A stretch of 64,000 nt of DNA, from assembly GCF_039536325.1 (NCBI RefSeq), contig NZ_BAAAYO010000005.1, positions 248,001 to 312,000 on the forward strand, written 5' to 3'. The notes under the pieces are model-generated. The model made no database searches. It was given only the letters and a program-made list of their open reading frames with translations, and was not told the DNA's origin. This DNA is from Paenibacillus_AB hodogayensis (GTDB lineage Bacteria > Bacillota > Bacilli > Paenibacillales > NBRC-103111). How positions within the stretch are numbered: the first letter of the stretch is position 1; the number at the start of each line of letters is the position of its first letter. A program made the position numbers and the translations under genes. Of this stretch, positions 25,500-34,041 are shown one piece after another.

Positions 25500-25600
25500 A
25501 AAATTTTTTGGCAATATTTCGATGGACCTGCAACATTTTCCCCCTCAGGCTCGTTTGGTAGGTTGAAAAAAACTTATTAGGGGAAAGTAGGGGACTTGAT

Positions 25601-26368
25601 ATGTTAACGGTTCGCAGTAAAAAATGGTTGATCGCAGGCGTAGCCGCCATGGCTTTGACGACTGCCCTGTACGCGCCAAACTTGCCGAGCTTCGGCCCGC
25701 AAAAGGTGCTGGCCGCTGAAGCCGGTTCCGTGCAAAATGTTATCACCGTAACCGGCCAAGGCGAGATGACGATCGCTCCCGATGTCGCTTATGTGAGTCT
25801 CGGCATTCGCACCGAGGCGGATACGGCCAAGGATGCCCAAGCCGCTAATGCCGCCGCTTACGAGAAGCTTCGCGCCGTCCTGTTCGACACGTACAAGCTG
25901 GCCGCCAAAGACGTGCAAACGTCCGGATTCCGCGTGCAGCCGGAGTATACGTACACCGAGCGCGATCCGAAAATTAAAGGCTACAGCGCCACCCAGATGC
26001 TTCAGGTGACGTATCGCGATCTTGCCAACCTCGGCACGTTCCTGGACGCGGCTTCGGCTGCCGGAGCGAACCAGATCGAAGGGGTCCGCTTCAGCACCGA
26101 GAAAGGGCAGGAATACGAGCTTCAAGTGATTGAGAAGGCGATGAACAACGCAAAAGCCAAAGCCGATGCGATCGCCAAATACGCCGGCAAGGAAGTGAAA
26201 GCTATAGTTGCCGTCAATCAGGGCGGGGGCGTAGCCATTCCTTCCCAGTTCAGCAATATCGCCATGGAGTCCAAAGCGATGGCGATGGACGCCGCGGGTT
26301 CGCCGACGAGTATTTCGACCGGAGAGCTGAAGGTTACTACGAACGTCACGGTACAGTACCAATTCTAA
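25601..26368 (+). CDS. Secreted SIMPL-domain protein (DUF541)
   Basis: 255 residues with a Sec signal peptide (residues about 1-38, basic SKKW then hydrophobic, AEA end) and one SIMPL/DUF541 domain (VTGQGEMTIAPDVAYVSLGI to the end). Members are periplasmic or surface proteins of unclear role, some linked to oxidative stress. Strong spacing from its own GGGGAAAGTAGGGG ribosome site. Followed by an intrinsic terminator, so probably monocistronic. Confidence 0.85.
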   Translation: MLTVRSKKWLIAGVAAMALTTALYAPNLPSFGPQKVLAAEAGSVQNVITVTGQGEMTIAPDVAYVSLGIRTEADTAKDAQAANAAAYEKLRAVLFDTYKLAAKDVQTSGFRVQPEYTYTERDPKIKGYSATQMLQVTYRDLANLGTFLDAASAAGANQIEGVRFSTEKGQEYELQVIEKAMNNAKAKADAIAKYAGKEVKAIVAVNQGGGVAIPSQFSNIAMESKAMAMDAAGSPTSISTGELKVTTNVTVQYQF

Positions 26369-26402
26369 ACAGATTGCGATTTGCAATCGACTCGTTAGCG
26401 AA

Positions 26403-26439
26403 AACCTCCTGCGCCTTTTGGCGACAGGAGGTTTTTGGT
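26403..26439 (+). terminator. Intrinsic terminator after the SIMPL gene
   Basis: AACCTCCTG (26403-26411) pairs with CAGGAGGTT (26425-26433), with CGCC/GGCG inside, followed by TTTTT. Confidence 0.75.
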
Positions 26440-26469
26440 CGTTCGATGCAACTGTTCGAGACTTCGTGG

Positions 26470-27564
26470 CTAGATTTTGTCAAAAACGGTTCCCCAAGTC
26501 GTCCATCTTTCGCATATAGGTTCGCCTCCTATTATGATCGAATCCCCCGTCCATCCTAAAGTTACAGGAATATCGCTAATGTAAAACTCATGCTCGCTTT
26601 TAGGCAGAAGCTTTTTATGGGCGCCATGGGGAGTAAGGAGGATGTTATCCCGAACGAGCAGTTGCTGCTGGAGCTTGTCGTTCCGGTAGGTTCCGTTTGG
26701 AAACGTAGCCTCGGGACTCTCCACATCGTCCAAATTGAAAAAGGTCAACATCTCGTCGGTATAACCTTTCCAGTCGCCATCGGTAATGTCGATTGCCTTT
26801 TTCGGAAATGGGGTCCATTCGAACAATTTCATGGCCCAGCTGCGCAGAAAGTCTTTATAGCCTTCGGCACCTGCGGGACGAGTCTGATAATAGGGCCGGT
26901 GTCGATCTCTTAGCCAAATGGAGTGCAAGAAGGCCGATCCGCGAACCTTTTCCAAAAAACCGATCGTATCCTCCACATTGTCCCTGTACAAGTAAAGAAG
27001 AGTGGGCTGAAGAGCTTCTATCCGTTGAAAGACTGCTTTTAAAAAATGCCGGATTTGAGTAAAGGTCGCATTCGCGAGAAGAAAGGAATAAATCTGGAAC
27101 TGGAATATGCTGCTATCCAGTAAAATGATTTCATCCGGTCTCCGGGCCTGTATGTCGGCAAAATGCTGCCATTTCTCCAAGGCAAGCTCGATGTAACGCT
27201 CCAGCGAAAAGTTCCAAACATTATATTTGCTCAATTCTTCGTATTCTTTCTGCCCAATCTCCTCCAAGCCATTCCATTCGACTTCAAGAAGATCTATACC
27301 GACTGTCGTTTTGCGTTTGATTCGAATGCGCTCCAAGTAATCCTTCACGTGGGGATGAAGACGAACAAAATGCGCGTATTCGGCTTCGCTTAAACCCGCT
27401 TCATAAAAAAACAATACGGGATGAGGCCGGGCAACTTCGTGAATCCATTTGGCCTTCAACCCATTCCGTTCTAGTTGAGCCAAGAGAATGCCGGAAGTGG
27501 TCGACTTTCCCGTAGAGGGAAGCCCTTCAACCAGAATGAGCCGGCTTGAGGAGCAAGTTTCCAT
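26470..27564 (-). CDS. P-loop NTPase of kinase type, function unknown
   Basis: 364 residues. The N-terminus has a Walker A motif LVEGLPSTGKSTT, as in nucleotide or phosphotransferase kinases, and LLDSSIFQFQIYSFLL may be the Walker B-like strand. No Walker-type ABC or AAA features are seen. The gene is clearly poorer in GC than its neighbours and stands alone on the opposite strand between a terminator and the cyclophilin gene, so horizontal transfer is plausible. I do not recognise the family; a thymidylate-kinase-like or antibiotic-kinase-like fold are guesses. Confidence 0.7.
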   Translation of the reverse strand: METCSSSRLILVEGLPSTGKSTTSGILLAQLERNGLKAKWIHEVARPHPVLFFYEAGLSEAEYAHFVRLHPHVKDYLERIRIKRKTTVGIDLLEVEWNGLEEIGQKEYEELSKYNVWNFSLERYIELALEKWQHFADIQARRPDEIILLDSSIFQFQIYSFLLANATFTQIRHFLKAVFQRIEALQPTLLYLYRDNVEDTIGFLEKVRGSAFLHSIWLRDRHRPYYQTRPAGAEGYKDFLRSWAMKLFEWTPFPKKAIDITDGDWKGYTDEMLTFFNLDDVESPEATFPNGTYRNDKLQQQLLVRDNILLTPHGAHKKLLPKSEHEFYISDIPVTLGWTGDSIIIGGEPICERWTTWGTVFDKI

Positions 27565-27720
27565 TGTTATCGACGCTCCAAGAAAAAGGGATATATGAGC
27601 ATTTTATCACGAACCCAGGAATAGCCGCCTGTCGAAAAAAGGATTTTTTTGTCCAAGGCCGAATAGTTCATACGTACAAAGCCGGGCACAGACCGGACTT
27701 TCTGGGAAAAGGTGGATCGA

Positions 27721-28536
27721 ATGAAAAACAAACTGCAAGGTATGGTCATGGGCATCGTGATCGGCGTGCTGCTGTCGATTACGTTCGTCCAGGCATCGGG
27801 GACGGCGACTCCGATCCAGGTTTACTTCAAGGAGCTGGTGTTCAAATTCAACGGCGTGGAGAAAAAGCCGGAGCAGCCCAGCTTTATTTACGACGGGACA
27901 ACGTATGTGCCGATCCGGTTCGTCAGCGAGTCGCTCGGCGTCCCCGTCAAGTATAACGGCGATACCGGGACGATTTCGCTCGGACAGACGTCGTATCCGG
28001 AATACCCGGCGATGAAGATCGATACGGGCAAGTCGTACGAAGCCGAAGTGAAAACGAACAAGGGTGACTTTACGATCGAGCTGTTCGCCAAGGACGCTCC
28101 GAAAACGGTAAACAGCTTCGCGTTTTTGGCGAACGATAACTTTTACGACGGCGTCGTGTTCCACCGCATTTTGCAAAGCTTCGTGATTCAGACCGGCGAT
28201 CCGACCGGCACCGGCCGAGGCGGTCCGGGCTACACGTTCGCGGACGAGCTGAACAACGGCCATAAGTACGAGGTAGGAACCGTGGCGATGGCCAATGCGG
28301 GCCCGAACACGAATGGCAGCCAGTTTTTCATCTGTACCGGCGACGATTGCACGCAGTTGAACAGAGCGCCGAACTATACGATTTTCGGCAAAGTTTCAAA
28401 GGGCATGGACGTGGTTACGGCTATTGCCGCTACGCCGGTCCAGGCCAACGATTATGGGGATTTGAGCCAGCCGAAGGAAGAAGTGAAGATCGAGAGCATC
28501 AAAATTGTCGAGAGGTCTTCGGAAGGTACCTCATAA
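27721..28536 (+). CDS. Exported cyclophilin-type peptidyl-prolyl isomerase with N-terminal stalk domain
   Basis: 271 residues: signal or membrane anchor (residues about 1-26), a copper-amine-oxidase-N-like stalk domain (about 30-95, with TYVPIRFVSESLGV), and a cyclophilin domain (about 105-265) with FHRILQSFVIQTGDP, NTNGSQFFI and NYTIFGKV. It would isomerise X-Pro bonds of exported proteins at the membrane surface. The stalk domain plus cyclophilin pairing is common in Paenibacilli. ATG 27721 has AAAGGTGG at ideal distance; GTG 27712 lies within that site. Confidence 0.87.
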   Translation: MKNKLQGMVMGIVIGVLLSITFVQASGTATPIQVYFKELVFKFNGVEKKPEQPSFIYDGTTYVPIRFVSESLGVPVKYNGDTGTISLGQTSYPEYPAMKIDTGKSYEAEVKTNKGDFTIELFAKDAPKTVNSFAFLANDNFYDGVVFHRILQSFVIQTGDPTGTGRGGPGYTFADELNNGHKYEVGTVAMANAGPNTNGSQFFICTGDDCTQLNRAPNYTIFGKVSKGMDVVTAIAATPVQANDYGDLSQPKEEVKIESIKIVERSSEGTS

Positions 28537-28546
28537 TCGCTATTGC

Positions 28547-28591
28547 GAGCTTTCCTCCTTTCCTGCAGGGTAGGGGACAAGCTCTTTTTTT
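28547..28591 (+). terminator. Intrinsic terminator after the cyclophilin gene
   Basis: GAGCTT (28547-28552) pairs with AAGCTC (28579-28584), with further internal pairing, followed by seven T. Confidence 0.7.
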
Positions 28592-28642
28592 ATGAAAATT
28601 AAATACATGTATAGAATAGGTATTTATATTATTGGGTTTTAT

Positions 28643-28651
28643 TGCTACAAT
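28643..28651 (+). promoter_or_regulatory. Extended -10 promoter of the secreted CBM protein gene
   Basis: TGCTACAAT forms an extended -10 in an AT-rich patch (28590-28660) that contrasts with the surrounding GC-rich sequence. About 130 bases of leader separate it from the ATG at 28781. Confidence 0.4.
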
Positions 28652-28780
28652 GTAGAGGCGGAAGCAATAAGCTGCGGAGGAGGGGATGAGCGCCAGAAGC
28701 AAGGACAAGACAGCCGGGATACTCCATCGGGTCGACAGACGCTATCGGAATCGATGACCGAAATGAAGGAGGAGTATGTA

Positions 28781-30811
28781 ATGAAGCTATCGTCCAAATC
28801 ATTGAAATGGGCGGCGATCGCTCTTGCCGCCTGCCTGGCACTCGGCCCCGCGACGGGCGCCGCAGCTTCTTCCAACGCCTGGTATGACACGTATTTGTCG
28901 GCGGAGAGCAGTTTGGGCAGCAGTTATTACACCAGCGACGACGGCGGGACTCTCGCCTGGGGCGAAAGCTATGTGTCGGAAAGCTATCTGGATCTATACG
29001 GGCTGACGAAGGACACAAGCTGGCTGGACAAGTTCGTGCTCCATACCGACACGATGATCGCAAACGCCGACGATAACGACAACGACGGCTATCTGGGTTG
29101 GAGCAGCTACCGTTATACGCCCGTGGAGGTTAACAACTGGGATTTTGAAACCGCCTCCAGCTCCGACAGTACGCTTCCGGCCAACTGGGTCCGCTTCCAG
29201 TCAACCAGCTCGACGGCGCGGCGTACGACCGAGCACGTCGGCGGCAGCTACGGGGTCGAGGTGCGGACCGAATCGACGGGCACGAAATGGCAAAGCTTGT
29301 ACCAGCAATTGAACGATTACGAGCCCGATACGCTGTACGTGCTGCAATTTTACGGCAAGACGAACGGTTCGGCGGCCAAAGGGCACGCTTACTTGCGCGA
29401 CAAAACGACGAATACGGTTATGTGCTCGGTTCCGTTCGAAAATACGAGCTGGGAATACAAGACGGCCGAATGCCGCACACCGGCGGCGAGCGGACATGTG
29501 CTGGAAGTATGGCTGGGCCACCAGACTTATACCGTTCCGGGCGGATCGGCTTTTTACGATAACGTCAAGGTGAACGCCAAGCTGCCGTTTATGGTGCACG
29601 ACGGCGTCATCGGCACGCCGATCGCCCGGTTTATCAAGCTGGTTCGCGACAATGCCGCACTCCATACCGCTTATTTGAGCAAAGCGAACGGCTATCTCGA
29701 CTTCCTCGAACACAATATCGTGCCGCGCTGGGAAAACAGCAGCTATATCGGCAATACGTGGTCGTCGATCAACTCCACAACCGGGATGTACAAGCAATCG
29801 GCCAAATTCGACGCCTTCTCGCACGGCTCGACCTGGACGTATTTGCCTTACAATCAAGCGCTTGCCTATGCCAATATGCTGATTTTGCTCTATGAATCGA
29901 ACGGCAATGCGACTTACTTGGACCGGGCGAAGCGGACCGGGCAATATTTCAAAAACGCGCTGACGCTGAGCGGCTCGGCCTACAAGTGGAATTACGCCTA
30001 CTACGCCTCGACGCCGGAGGACGCCTCGCACGCGAACGTCGACCTCGGCTTCGTGCTGGACATGTACCGCAACGGACAACTGTTCACCGGTACGGATATG
30101 GACCGGTTTATGAACACGCTCATGTCGGTCATGTGGAACGGCTCGACGACCGCGCCGACGCTGACGCATTACGTCAACGGCACCGGAGCGACCGATTTCA
30201 GCAAATATATGTCGCAATGGACGGAGCTGGCCCAGTTCAGCATGTCGCTGTATCCGGTCGCCGCCGAGCAGTACCGCGGATTTACGCCGAACAATACGGC
30301 CTACCTGCTGACGCTTTCGCGCATTATGAAGTGGGATCGCTCCAAGATTGTCAACCAAAGCTTTGAAATGACGACATCTACCGATACGACCCAGCCTGCC
30401 CAATGGAATCGCTTCGGCTCGACCGCGGCCACCGCTTATTTGGACAGCGCCAACGCCTACGAAGGTAAAAACGGGCTGACGATCAAGGCGGCCGGAGGAA
30501 CCGACCAACAAGTGAACCAGACGTGGACGCACTGGCTGCCTTCGACCTCCTATACGATGTCGTTTGTCGGTAAAACGGACGGCAGCGGCGCCGGCGGCAA
30601 AGTGTACGTGAAGGACGAGACGGCCGGGACGATCCTCGCCTCGTTGTCGTTCAACGACACGAGCTGGACGCCGAAAACGATGACGTTTACGTCGCCGTCG
30701 AGCACCTCACACGTCGTTCGCACCTACATCACGAACGACAATCCGGCCGTGACGAACGGGACGGCCCATATCGACACGATCAAAATGAAAGTGTCGACCG
30801 ACGCCTGGTAA
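28781..30811 (+). CDS. Large secreted carbohydrate-active protein with two CBM-like modules
   Basis: 676 residues. Signal peptide residues 1-30 (LSSKSLKWAAIALAACLALG, then AAAS). Residues about 30-120 and 270-520 look like one alpha/alpha-toroid domain (GESYVSESYLDLYGLTKD, then FDAFSHGSTWTYLPYNQALAY, DLGFVLDMYRNGQLF). It is interrupted by a beta-sandwich module (about 122-262: WDFETASSSDSTLPANWVRF); a second copy of this module closes the protein (about 525-676: QSFEMTTSTDTTQPAQWNRF). ATG 28781 has AAGGAGG. Likely a polysaccharide lyase or hydrolase, but I cannot assign a family or catalytic residues. Confidence 0.75.
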   Translation: MKLSSKSLKWAAIALAACLALGPATGAAASSNAWYDTYLSAESSLGSSYYTSDDGGTLAWGESYVSESYLDLYGLTKDTSWLDKFVLHTDTMIANADDNDNDGYLGWSSYRYTPVEVNNWDFETASSSDSTLPANWVRFQSTSSTARRTTEHVGGSYGVEVRTESTGTKWQSLYQQLNDYEPDTLYVLQFYGKTNGSAAKGHAYLRDKTTNTVMCSVPFENTSWEYKTAECRTPAASGHVLEVWLGHQTYTVPGGSAFYDNVKVNAKLPFMVHDGVIGTPIARFIKLVRDNAALHTAYLSKANGYLDFLEHNIVPRWENSSYIGNTWSSINSTTGMYKQSAKFDAFSHGSTWTYLPYNQALAYANMLILLYESNGNATYLDRAKRTGQYFKNALTLSGSAYKWNYAYYASTPEDASHANVDLGFVLDMYRNGQLFTGTDMDRFMNTLMSVMWNGSTTAPTLTHYVNGTGATDFSKYMSQWTELAQFSMSLYPVAAEQYRGFTPNNTAYLLTLSRIMKWDRSKIVNQSFEMTTSTDTTQPAQWNRFGSTAATAYLDSANAYEGKNGLTIKAAGGTDQQVNQTWTHWLPSTSYTMSFVGKTDGSGAGGKVYVKDETAGTILASLSFNDTSWTPKTMTFTSPSSTSHVVRTYITNDNPAVTNGTAHIDTIKMKVSTDAW

Positions 30812-30830
30812 TACGCCGGGGAACAGCAAT

Positions 30831-30879
30831 AAGCAGCACTTGCGCGCCATACGCGCGCGAGCGCTGCTTGTTGTTTTTG
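30831..30879 (+). terminator. Terminator after the secreted CBM protein gene
   Basis: AAGCAGC (30831-30837) pairs with GCTGCTT (30863-30869), with GCGCG/CGCGC inside, followed by GTTGTTTTT. It faces the convergent tagA gene. Confidence 0.65.
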
Positions 30880-30907
30880 CCGATGACGGCGGTTAGCGGG
30901 TGGCCAA

Positions 30908-31678
30908 TTATCGTTCCTTCCTGCGCATGAACGCCTTGACGGCGAAGACGGGCAGGACAAGCTGCCGCCGCCAGCGGGCCGGGTTCGATAGCAGCCGGTA
31001 CAGCCACTCGATGTTCAAGCGGATCCAGAACTCGGGGGCGCGTTTGACTTTGCCTGCGAGGATGTCCAAACTTCCCCCTACGCCCATGGCGATCTTGACC
31101 GGAAGCTTCGGCTTGTTGCGGTAAATCCAACGTTCGGCATGAGGGGCGCCCATCGCCACGATCAGAAAATCGGGCTGGGCGGCGGCAATCTCCTCGACGA
31201 CCGCAGGCTCCCGGTCCGCTCCGAAATAGCCGTTGTGGCGTCCGGCGATGCGCACGTTCGGGTAGCGGGCGGCGATCGTGTCGACGGCTTTGACGCTCGT
31301 TTCCTCATCGGTGCCGAGGAAATAAAACGACCAGCGGTGACGGTCCCCCAGTTCGAGCAGCCGCAGCAGCATATCGTAGCCGGTTACCCGGCCCGAAACG
31401 GGATCGCCCTTCCACTTGGCCGCCATCACGATCCCGATCCCGTCTGGCGTAATAAGCCCGGCCTCTTGAAGAATGCGCATCAGCTGCGGATCTTTTCCCG
31501 CGGACATGACGATTTCCGGGTTAGCGGTCACGACATGGCAGACGGGCTTCGCGGGGCCGTTTGCGATGGAGCTAAGATGGCCGATCGTTTCGTCCAGCGT
31601 CATTCTTGTGAACGGGACGCCCATAATATTCACTTTGTTCCCGGGGGCTCCGGCACGCTTGGCTGCTGCCTCGCTCAT
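30908..31678 (-). CDS. tagA: WecB/TagA/CpsF glycosyltransferase
   Basis: GT26 enzyme, in Bacilli the N-acetylmannosaminyltransferase that builds the wall teichoic acid linkage unit on undecaprenyl-PP-GlcNAc. 256 residues. Family blocks: TANPEIVMSAGKDPQL, TPDGIGIVMAAKW, FYFLGTDEETS, PDFLIVAMGAPHAERWI and GVGGSLDILAGKVKRAPEF. ATG at CAT 31676-31678 overlaps the dapL stop (ATGA) and has AAGGGGG upstream, so it is coupled to dapL. The C-terminal WLYRLLSNPARWRRQ helix is a likely membrane contact. Confidence 0.92.
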   Translation of the reverse strand: MSEAAAKRAGAPGNKVNIMGVPFTRMTLDETIGHLSSIANGPAKPVCHVVTANPEIVMSAGKDPQLMRILQEAGLITPDGIGIVMAAKWKGDPVSGRVTGYDMLLRLLELGDRHRWSFYFLGTDEETSVKAVDTIAARYPNVRIAGRHNGYFGADREPAVVEEIAAAQPDFLIVAMGAPHAERWIYRNKPKLPVKIAMGVGGSLDILAGKVKRAPEFWIRLNIEWLYRLLSNPARWRRQLVLPVFAVKAFMRRKER

Positions 31679-32832
31679 GGCTTGCCCCCTTCGCGGAGCG
31701 GTTGCTCCGACTTCCAGCGAATATAGCCGGTAACGGTGTCGATCGCCACGGGCATAGCCCGCTCGTCCGGCTCCAGCTTCGCATGGTGGAGGCCGTAAGG
31801 GGTATCGACGCCGAGCCAAAACATCAAGCCCGGTATACGCTCCAGAAAATAGCCGAAATCTTCCCCGGTCATCGCTTCCGTACACTCGATCAGCTTCGCG
31901 CCACCGGAGCCTTCCAGCCATTCCATAAACTCGCGGGTGATCGTCTCGTCGTTGTACACTTGCCGGTAGTTGGACCCGTAGTCGATCGACGCCGTGCATT
32001 CGAATGCCGTTTCCGCGCCGGCTACGAGCGCTTCGATCCGCTTTTTGACGAGCGTCATCGTCTCGGCGGACAGCGTCCGGATCGTCCCTTCGAGCCGTGC
32101 TTTCTCGGCAATAATGTTTTGCTTGGTGCCGCCTTCGATTTTGCCGACGGTGACGACCGCCGAATCGAGCGGATTGACGTTGCGGGCTACGATCGACTGC
32201 AGCTGCACGAGCAAATGGGCGGCGGCGACGACCATATCGTTGGCCCGGTGCGGGTAGGCAGCGTGGCCGCCCTTGCCGGTCAGATCGATAAACAGCTCTG
32301 ACGTATTGGCGAACAAGATGCCCGGACGCGTGGCGATCGTGCCGACCTCATATTCCGGCGCCACGTGCAGGGCGACGATCAGATCGGGCAGCCAGTCGCG
32401 CAGCTCGGCGCTGTCCAGCATCGGCTTCGCGCCGCCCGGCCCTTCCTCGGCGGGCTGGAAGATGACGACCAGGTCGTCCGCCATCGGCTGCTCCACGAAG
32501 CGGGTCAGTACGCCAAGGCCGATCGCCATATGCATATCGTGGCCGCAAGCATGCATGTAACCGGGATGAACGGAGCGGAACGGATAGGAGGTATCCTCTT
32601 CGATCGGCAGGCCGTCCATATCGGCGCGGTAGCCGAAGGTGCGCTGTGGGGCGGTGCCCTTGACCTTCACGAGGATGCCGGTGCGCCACGTCCGGATTTC
32701 GATCCGGTCGGCAGGCAGCTCCGCGAGGCGGTCGAGCAGAAAGCGCTGGGTTTTGAATTCCGCAAAGCCGGGCTCTGGGATAAGGTGGAGCTGGCGGCGA
32801 AACTCGACGAACGTTTGAATTTCCGTACTCAT
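31675..32832 (-). CDS. dapL: N-acetyldiaminopimelate deacetylase
   Basis: M20 metallopeptidase-family enzyme removing acetate from N-acetyl-LL-diaminopimelate in the acetylase branch of DAP/lysine synthesis. 385 residues. Metal-binding motifs MHACGHDMHMAIG and QPAEEGPGGA are intact, with the dimerisation region GKGGHAAYPH. It directly follows dapH and overlaps tagA, joining DAP supply to wall polymer synthesis in one operon. Confidence 0.92.
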   Translation of the reverse strand: MSTEIQTFVEFRRQLHLIPEPGFAEFKTQRFLLDRLAELPADRIEIRTWRTGILVKVKGTAPQRTFGYRADMDGLPIEEDTSYPFRSVHPGYMHACGHDMHMAIGLGVLTRFVEQPMADDLVVIFQPAEEGPGGAKPMLDSAELRDWLPDLIVALHVAPEYEVGTIATRPGILFANTSELFIDLTGKGGHAAYPHRANDMVVAAAHLLVQLQSIVARNVNPLDSAVVTVGKIEGGTKQNIIAEKARLEGTIRTLSAETMTLVKKRIEALVAGAETAFECTASIDYGSNYRQVYNDETITREFMEWLEGSGGAKLIECTEAMTGEDFGYFLERIPGLMFWLGVDTPYGLHHAKLEPDERAMPVAIDTVTGYIRWKSEQPLREGGKP

Positions 32833-32874
32833 GGTTCCTCCTGACCTGCGTAACTACGCCTTAATACCAAGTCA

Positions 32875-32895
32875 AGCCAGGGGAAACCCCTGGCT
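32875..32895 (-). other. Perfect intercistronic hairpin between dapH and dapL
   Basis: AGCCAGGGG (minus-strand reading) pairs with CCCCTGGCT around a TTT loop: nine G/C-rich pairs. TGACTTGG follows on the minus strand, with no T-run, so it is probably an mRNA processing or attenuating element rather than a full terminator. Confidence 0.5.
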
Positions 32896-32916
32896 CGTCG
32901 GATTGGTCGAATCGGT

Positions 32917-33627
32917 TTACAGCTGGCGCAGCTCTTGCATAATTTCCGTTTTGGACTTCGTCTTGGCGTCGACCTTCTTGATCTCCCGGGCCGGCGTACC
33001 CGCCACGACCGTATATTCCGGCACGTCCTGGGTAACGACCGCGCCTGCGGCGACGACGGAGCCTTTGCCGATGCGCACGCCTTCGAGAATAACTGCGTTG
33101 GCGCCGACGAGCACGTCGTCTTCGATCACGACCGGCTGCGCCGAAGGCGGTTCGATGACGCCCGCGACGACCGAGCCGGCGCCGATGTGACACATGCTGC
33201 CGATCTGCGCGCGGCCCCCGACGACGACGTTCATGTCGATCATCGTGCCGGCGCCGATCGAAGCGCCGATATTGATCGTCGAGTTCATCATAATGACGGC
33301 GTTGTCGCCGATTCTCACTTTATCGCGAATAATCGCTCCCGGCTCGATGCGGGCGTTGATCGATTTCAGGTCGAGCAGCGGAATGGCCGAGTTGCGGCGG
33401 TCGTTCTCGATCTCGAAATCTTCGATCAGCGCTTGGTTTGCTTCCAGCGCCTCGGCGATGGCGGCTCCTTCGCCGAACAGCACGCCGCTTGTTCCGGATA
33501 CGAAAGCGCGGACGCCTTCGCCGAATACGGCTTGTTCGAGATTGCCTTTCACATAAGCCTTAACAGGCGTTTTTTTCGTGCTGTTTTTAATAAAATTGAT
33601 AATTTCCATTGTGTTCATTTCCGACAT
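32917..33627 (-). CDS. dapH: Tetrahydrodipicolinate N-acetyltransferase
   Basis: Hexapeptide-repeat acyltransferase that acetylates L-2,3,4,5-tetrahydrodipicolinate. 236 residues, matching Bacillus DapH. The N-terminal domain ends at SAIPLLDLKSINARIEPGA, after which left-handed beta-helix repeats run (VRIGDNAVIMMNSTINIGA, VVGGRAQIGSMCHIGAGSV). First gene of the dapH-dapL-tagA operon. Confidence 0.94.
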   Translation of the reverse strand: MSEMNTMEIINFIKNSTKKTPVKAYVKGNLEQAVFGEGVRAFVSGTSGVLFGEGAAIAEALEANQALIEDFEIENDRRNSAIPLLDLKSINARIEPGAIIRDKVRIGDNAVIMMNSTINIGASIGAGTMIDMNVVVGGRAQIGSMCHIGAGSVVAGVIEPPSAQPVVIEDDVLVGANAVILEGVRIGKGSVVAAGAVVTQDVPEYTVVAGTPAREIKKVDAKTKSKTEIMQELRQL

Positions 33628-33671
33628 GAGGTTACATTCTCCTTTTCAACTCTGGAATAACGTATAAACCT

Positions 33672-33700
33672 TTTATAGCATAAAAGAATGGGGCAAGCAA
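33672..33700 (-). promoter_or_regulatory. Sigma-A promoter of dapH-dapL-tagA
   Basis: On the minus strand TTGCTT (33695-33700) and TATAAA (33672-33677) are separated by exactly 17 bases, 45 bases upstream of the dapH start. Divergent from, and back-to-back with, the pyr promoter. Confidence 0.6.
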
Positions 33701-33713
33701 TGTCGGGTCGGCA

Positions 33714-33742
33714 TTGACATCATTTGTCGAACGTGAGATAAT
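33714..33742 (+). promoter_or_regulatory. Sigma-A promoter of the pyr operon
   Basis: Consensus TTGACA (33714-33719), 17-base spacer, GATAAT (33737-33742). It lies about 20 bases before the PyrR-binding loop. Confidence 0.8.
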
Positions 33743-33761
33743 ACTCGGGAACTGAATAGTG

Positions 33762-33946
33762 CCTTTAAGCTGGTCCCGTGAGGCTGGCAAGGTGGTCGAC
33801 GAAGAAAGTCGCGAGTAACGTGACGGACATGCACAGTGGAGAGCTGTCTGCGGGTTGGGTGGGTTATGCCCCGATTCCGGCGGATTGGCTTCGTGCGCTC
33901 CGATTCGTAAGTCCAGCTCCTTGCCTCCAGGCAAGGAGCTTTTTTT
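33762..33946 (+). promoter_or_regulatory. PyrR-regulated attenuator (binding loop, antiterminator, terminator)
   Basis: All three parts are visible. The PyrR-binding loop runs 33762-33792 with the signature CCTTTAAG, GTCCCGTGAGGCT and GGCAAGG. The terminator is AGCTCCTTGCC (33915-33925), loop TCCA, GGCAAGGAGCT (33930-33940), then T-run to 33946. GGCAAGG of the binding loop (33786-33792) can instead pair with CCTTGCC (33919-33925) of the terminator, giving the antiterminator. Known mechanism: UMP-bound PyrR stabilises the binding loop, so the terminator forms and pyr expression falls. Confidence 0.92.
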
Positions 33947-34041
33947 GCGCCATGGGGCCCAAAGAAGCGGCTGCCATGGACCGCAGCCATCGACTTGCGT
34001 TTCGCCGATGAGACTGGGGCAACAAAAGGAGGGCTCCCGAC

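Noticed and set aside
24312..25514. A 400-codon open frame antisense to the PatA-type gene
   Set aside because: Same codon-mirror effect; the plus-strand aminotransferase has all catalytic motifs.
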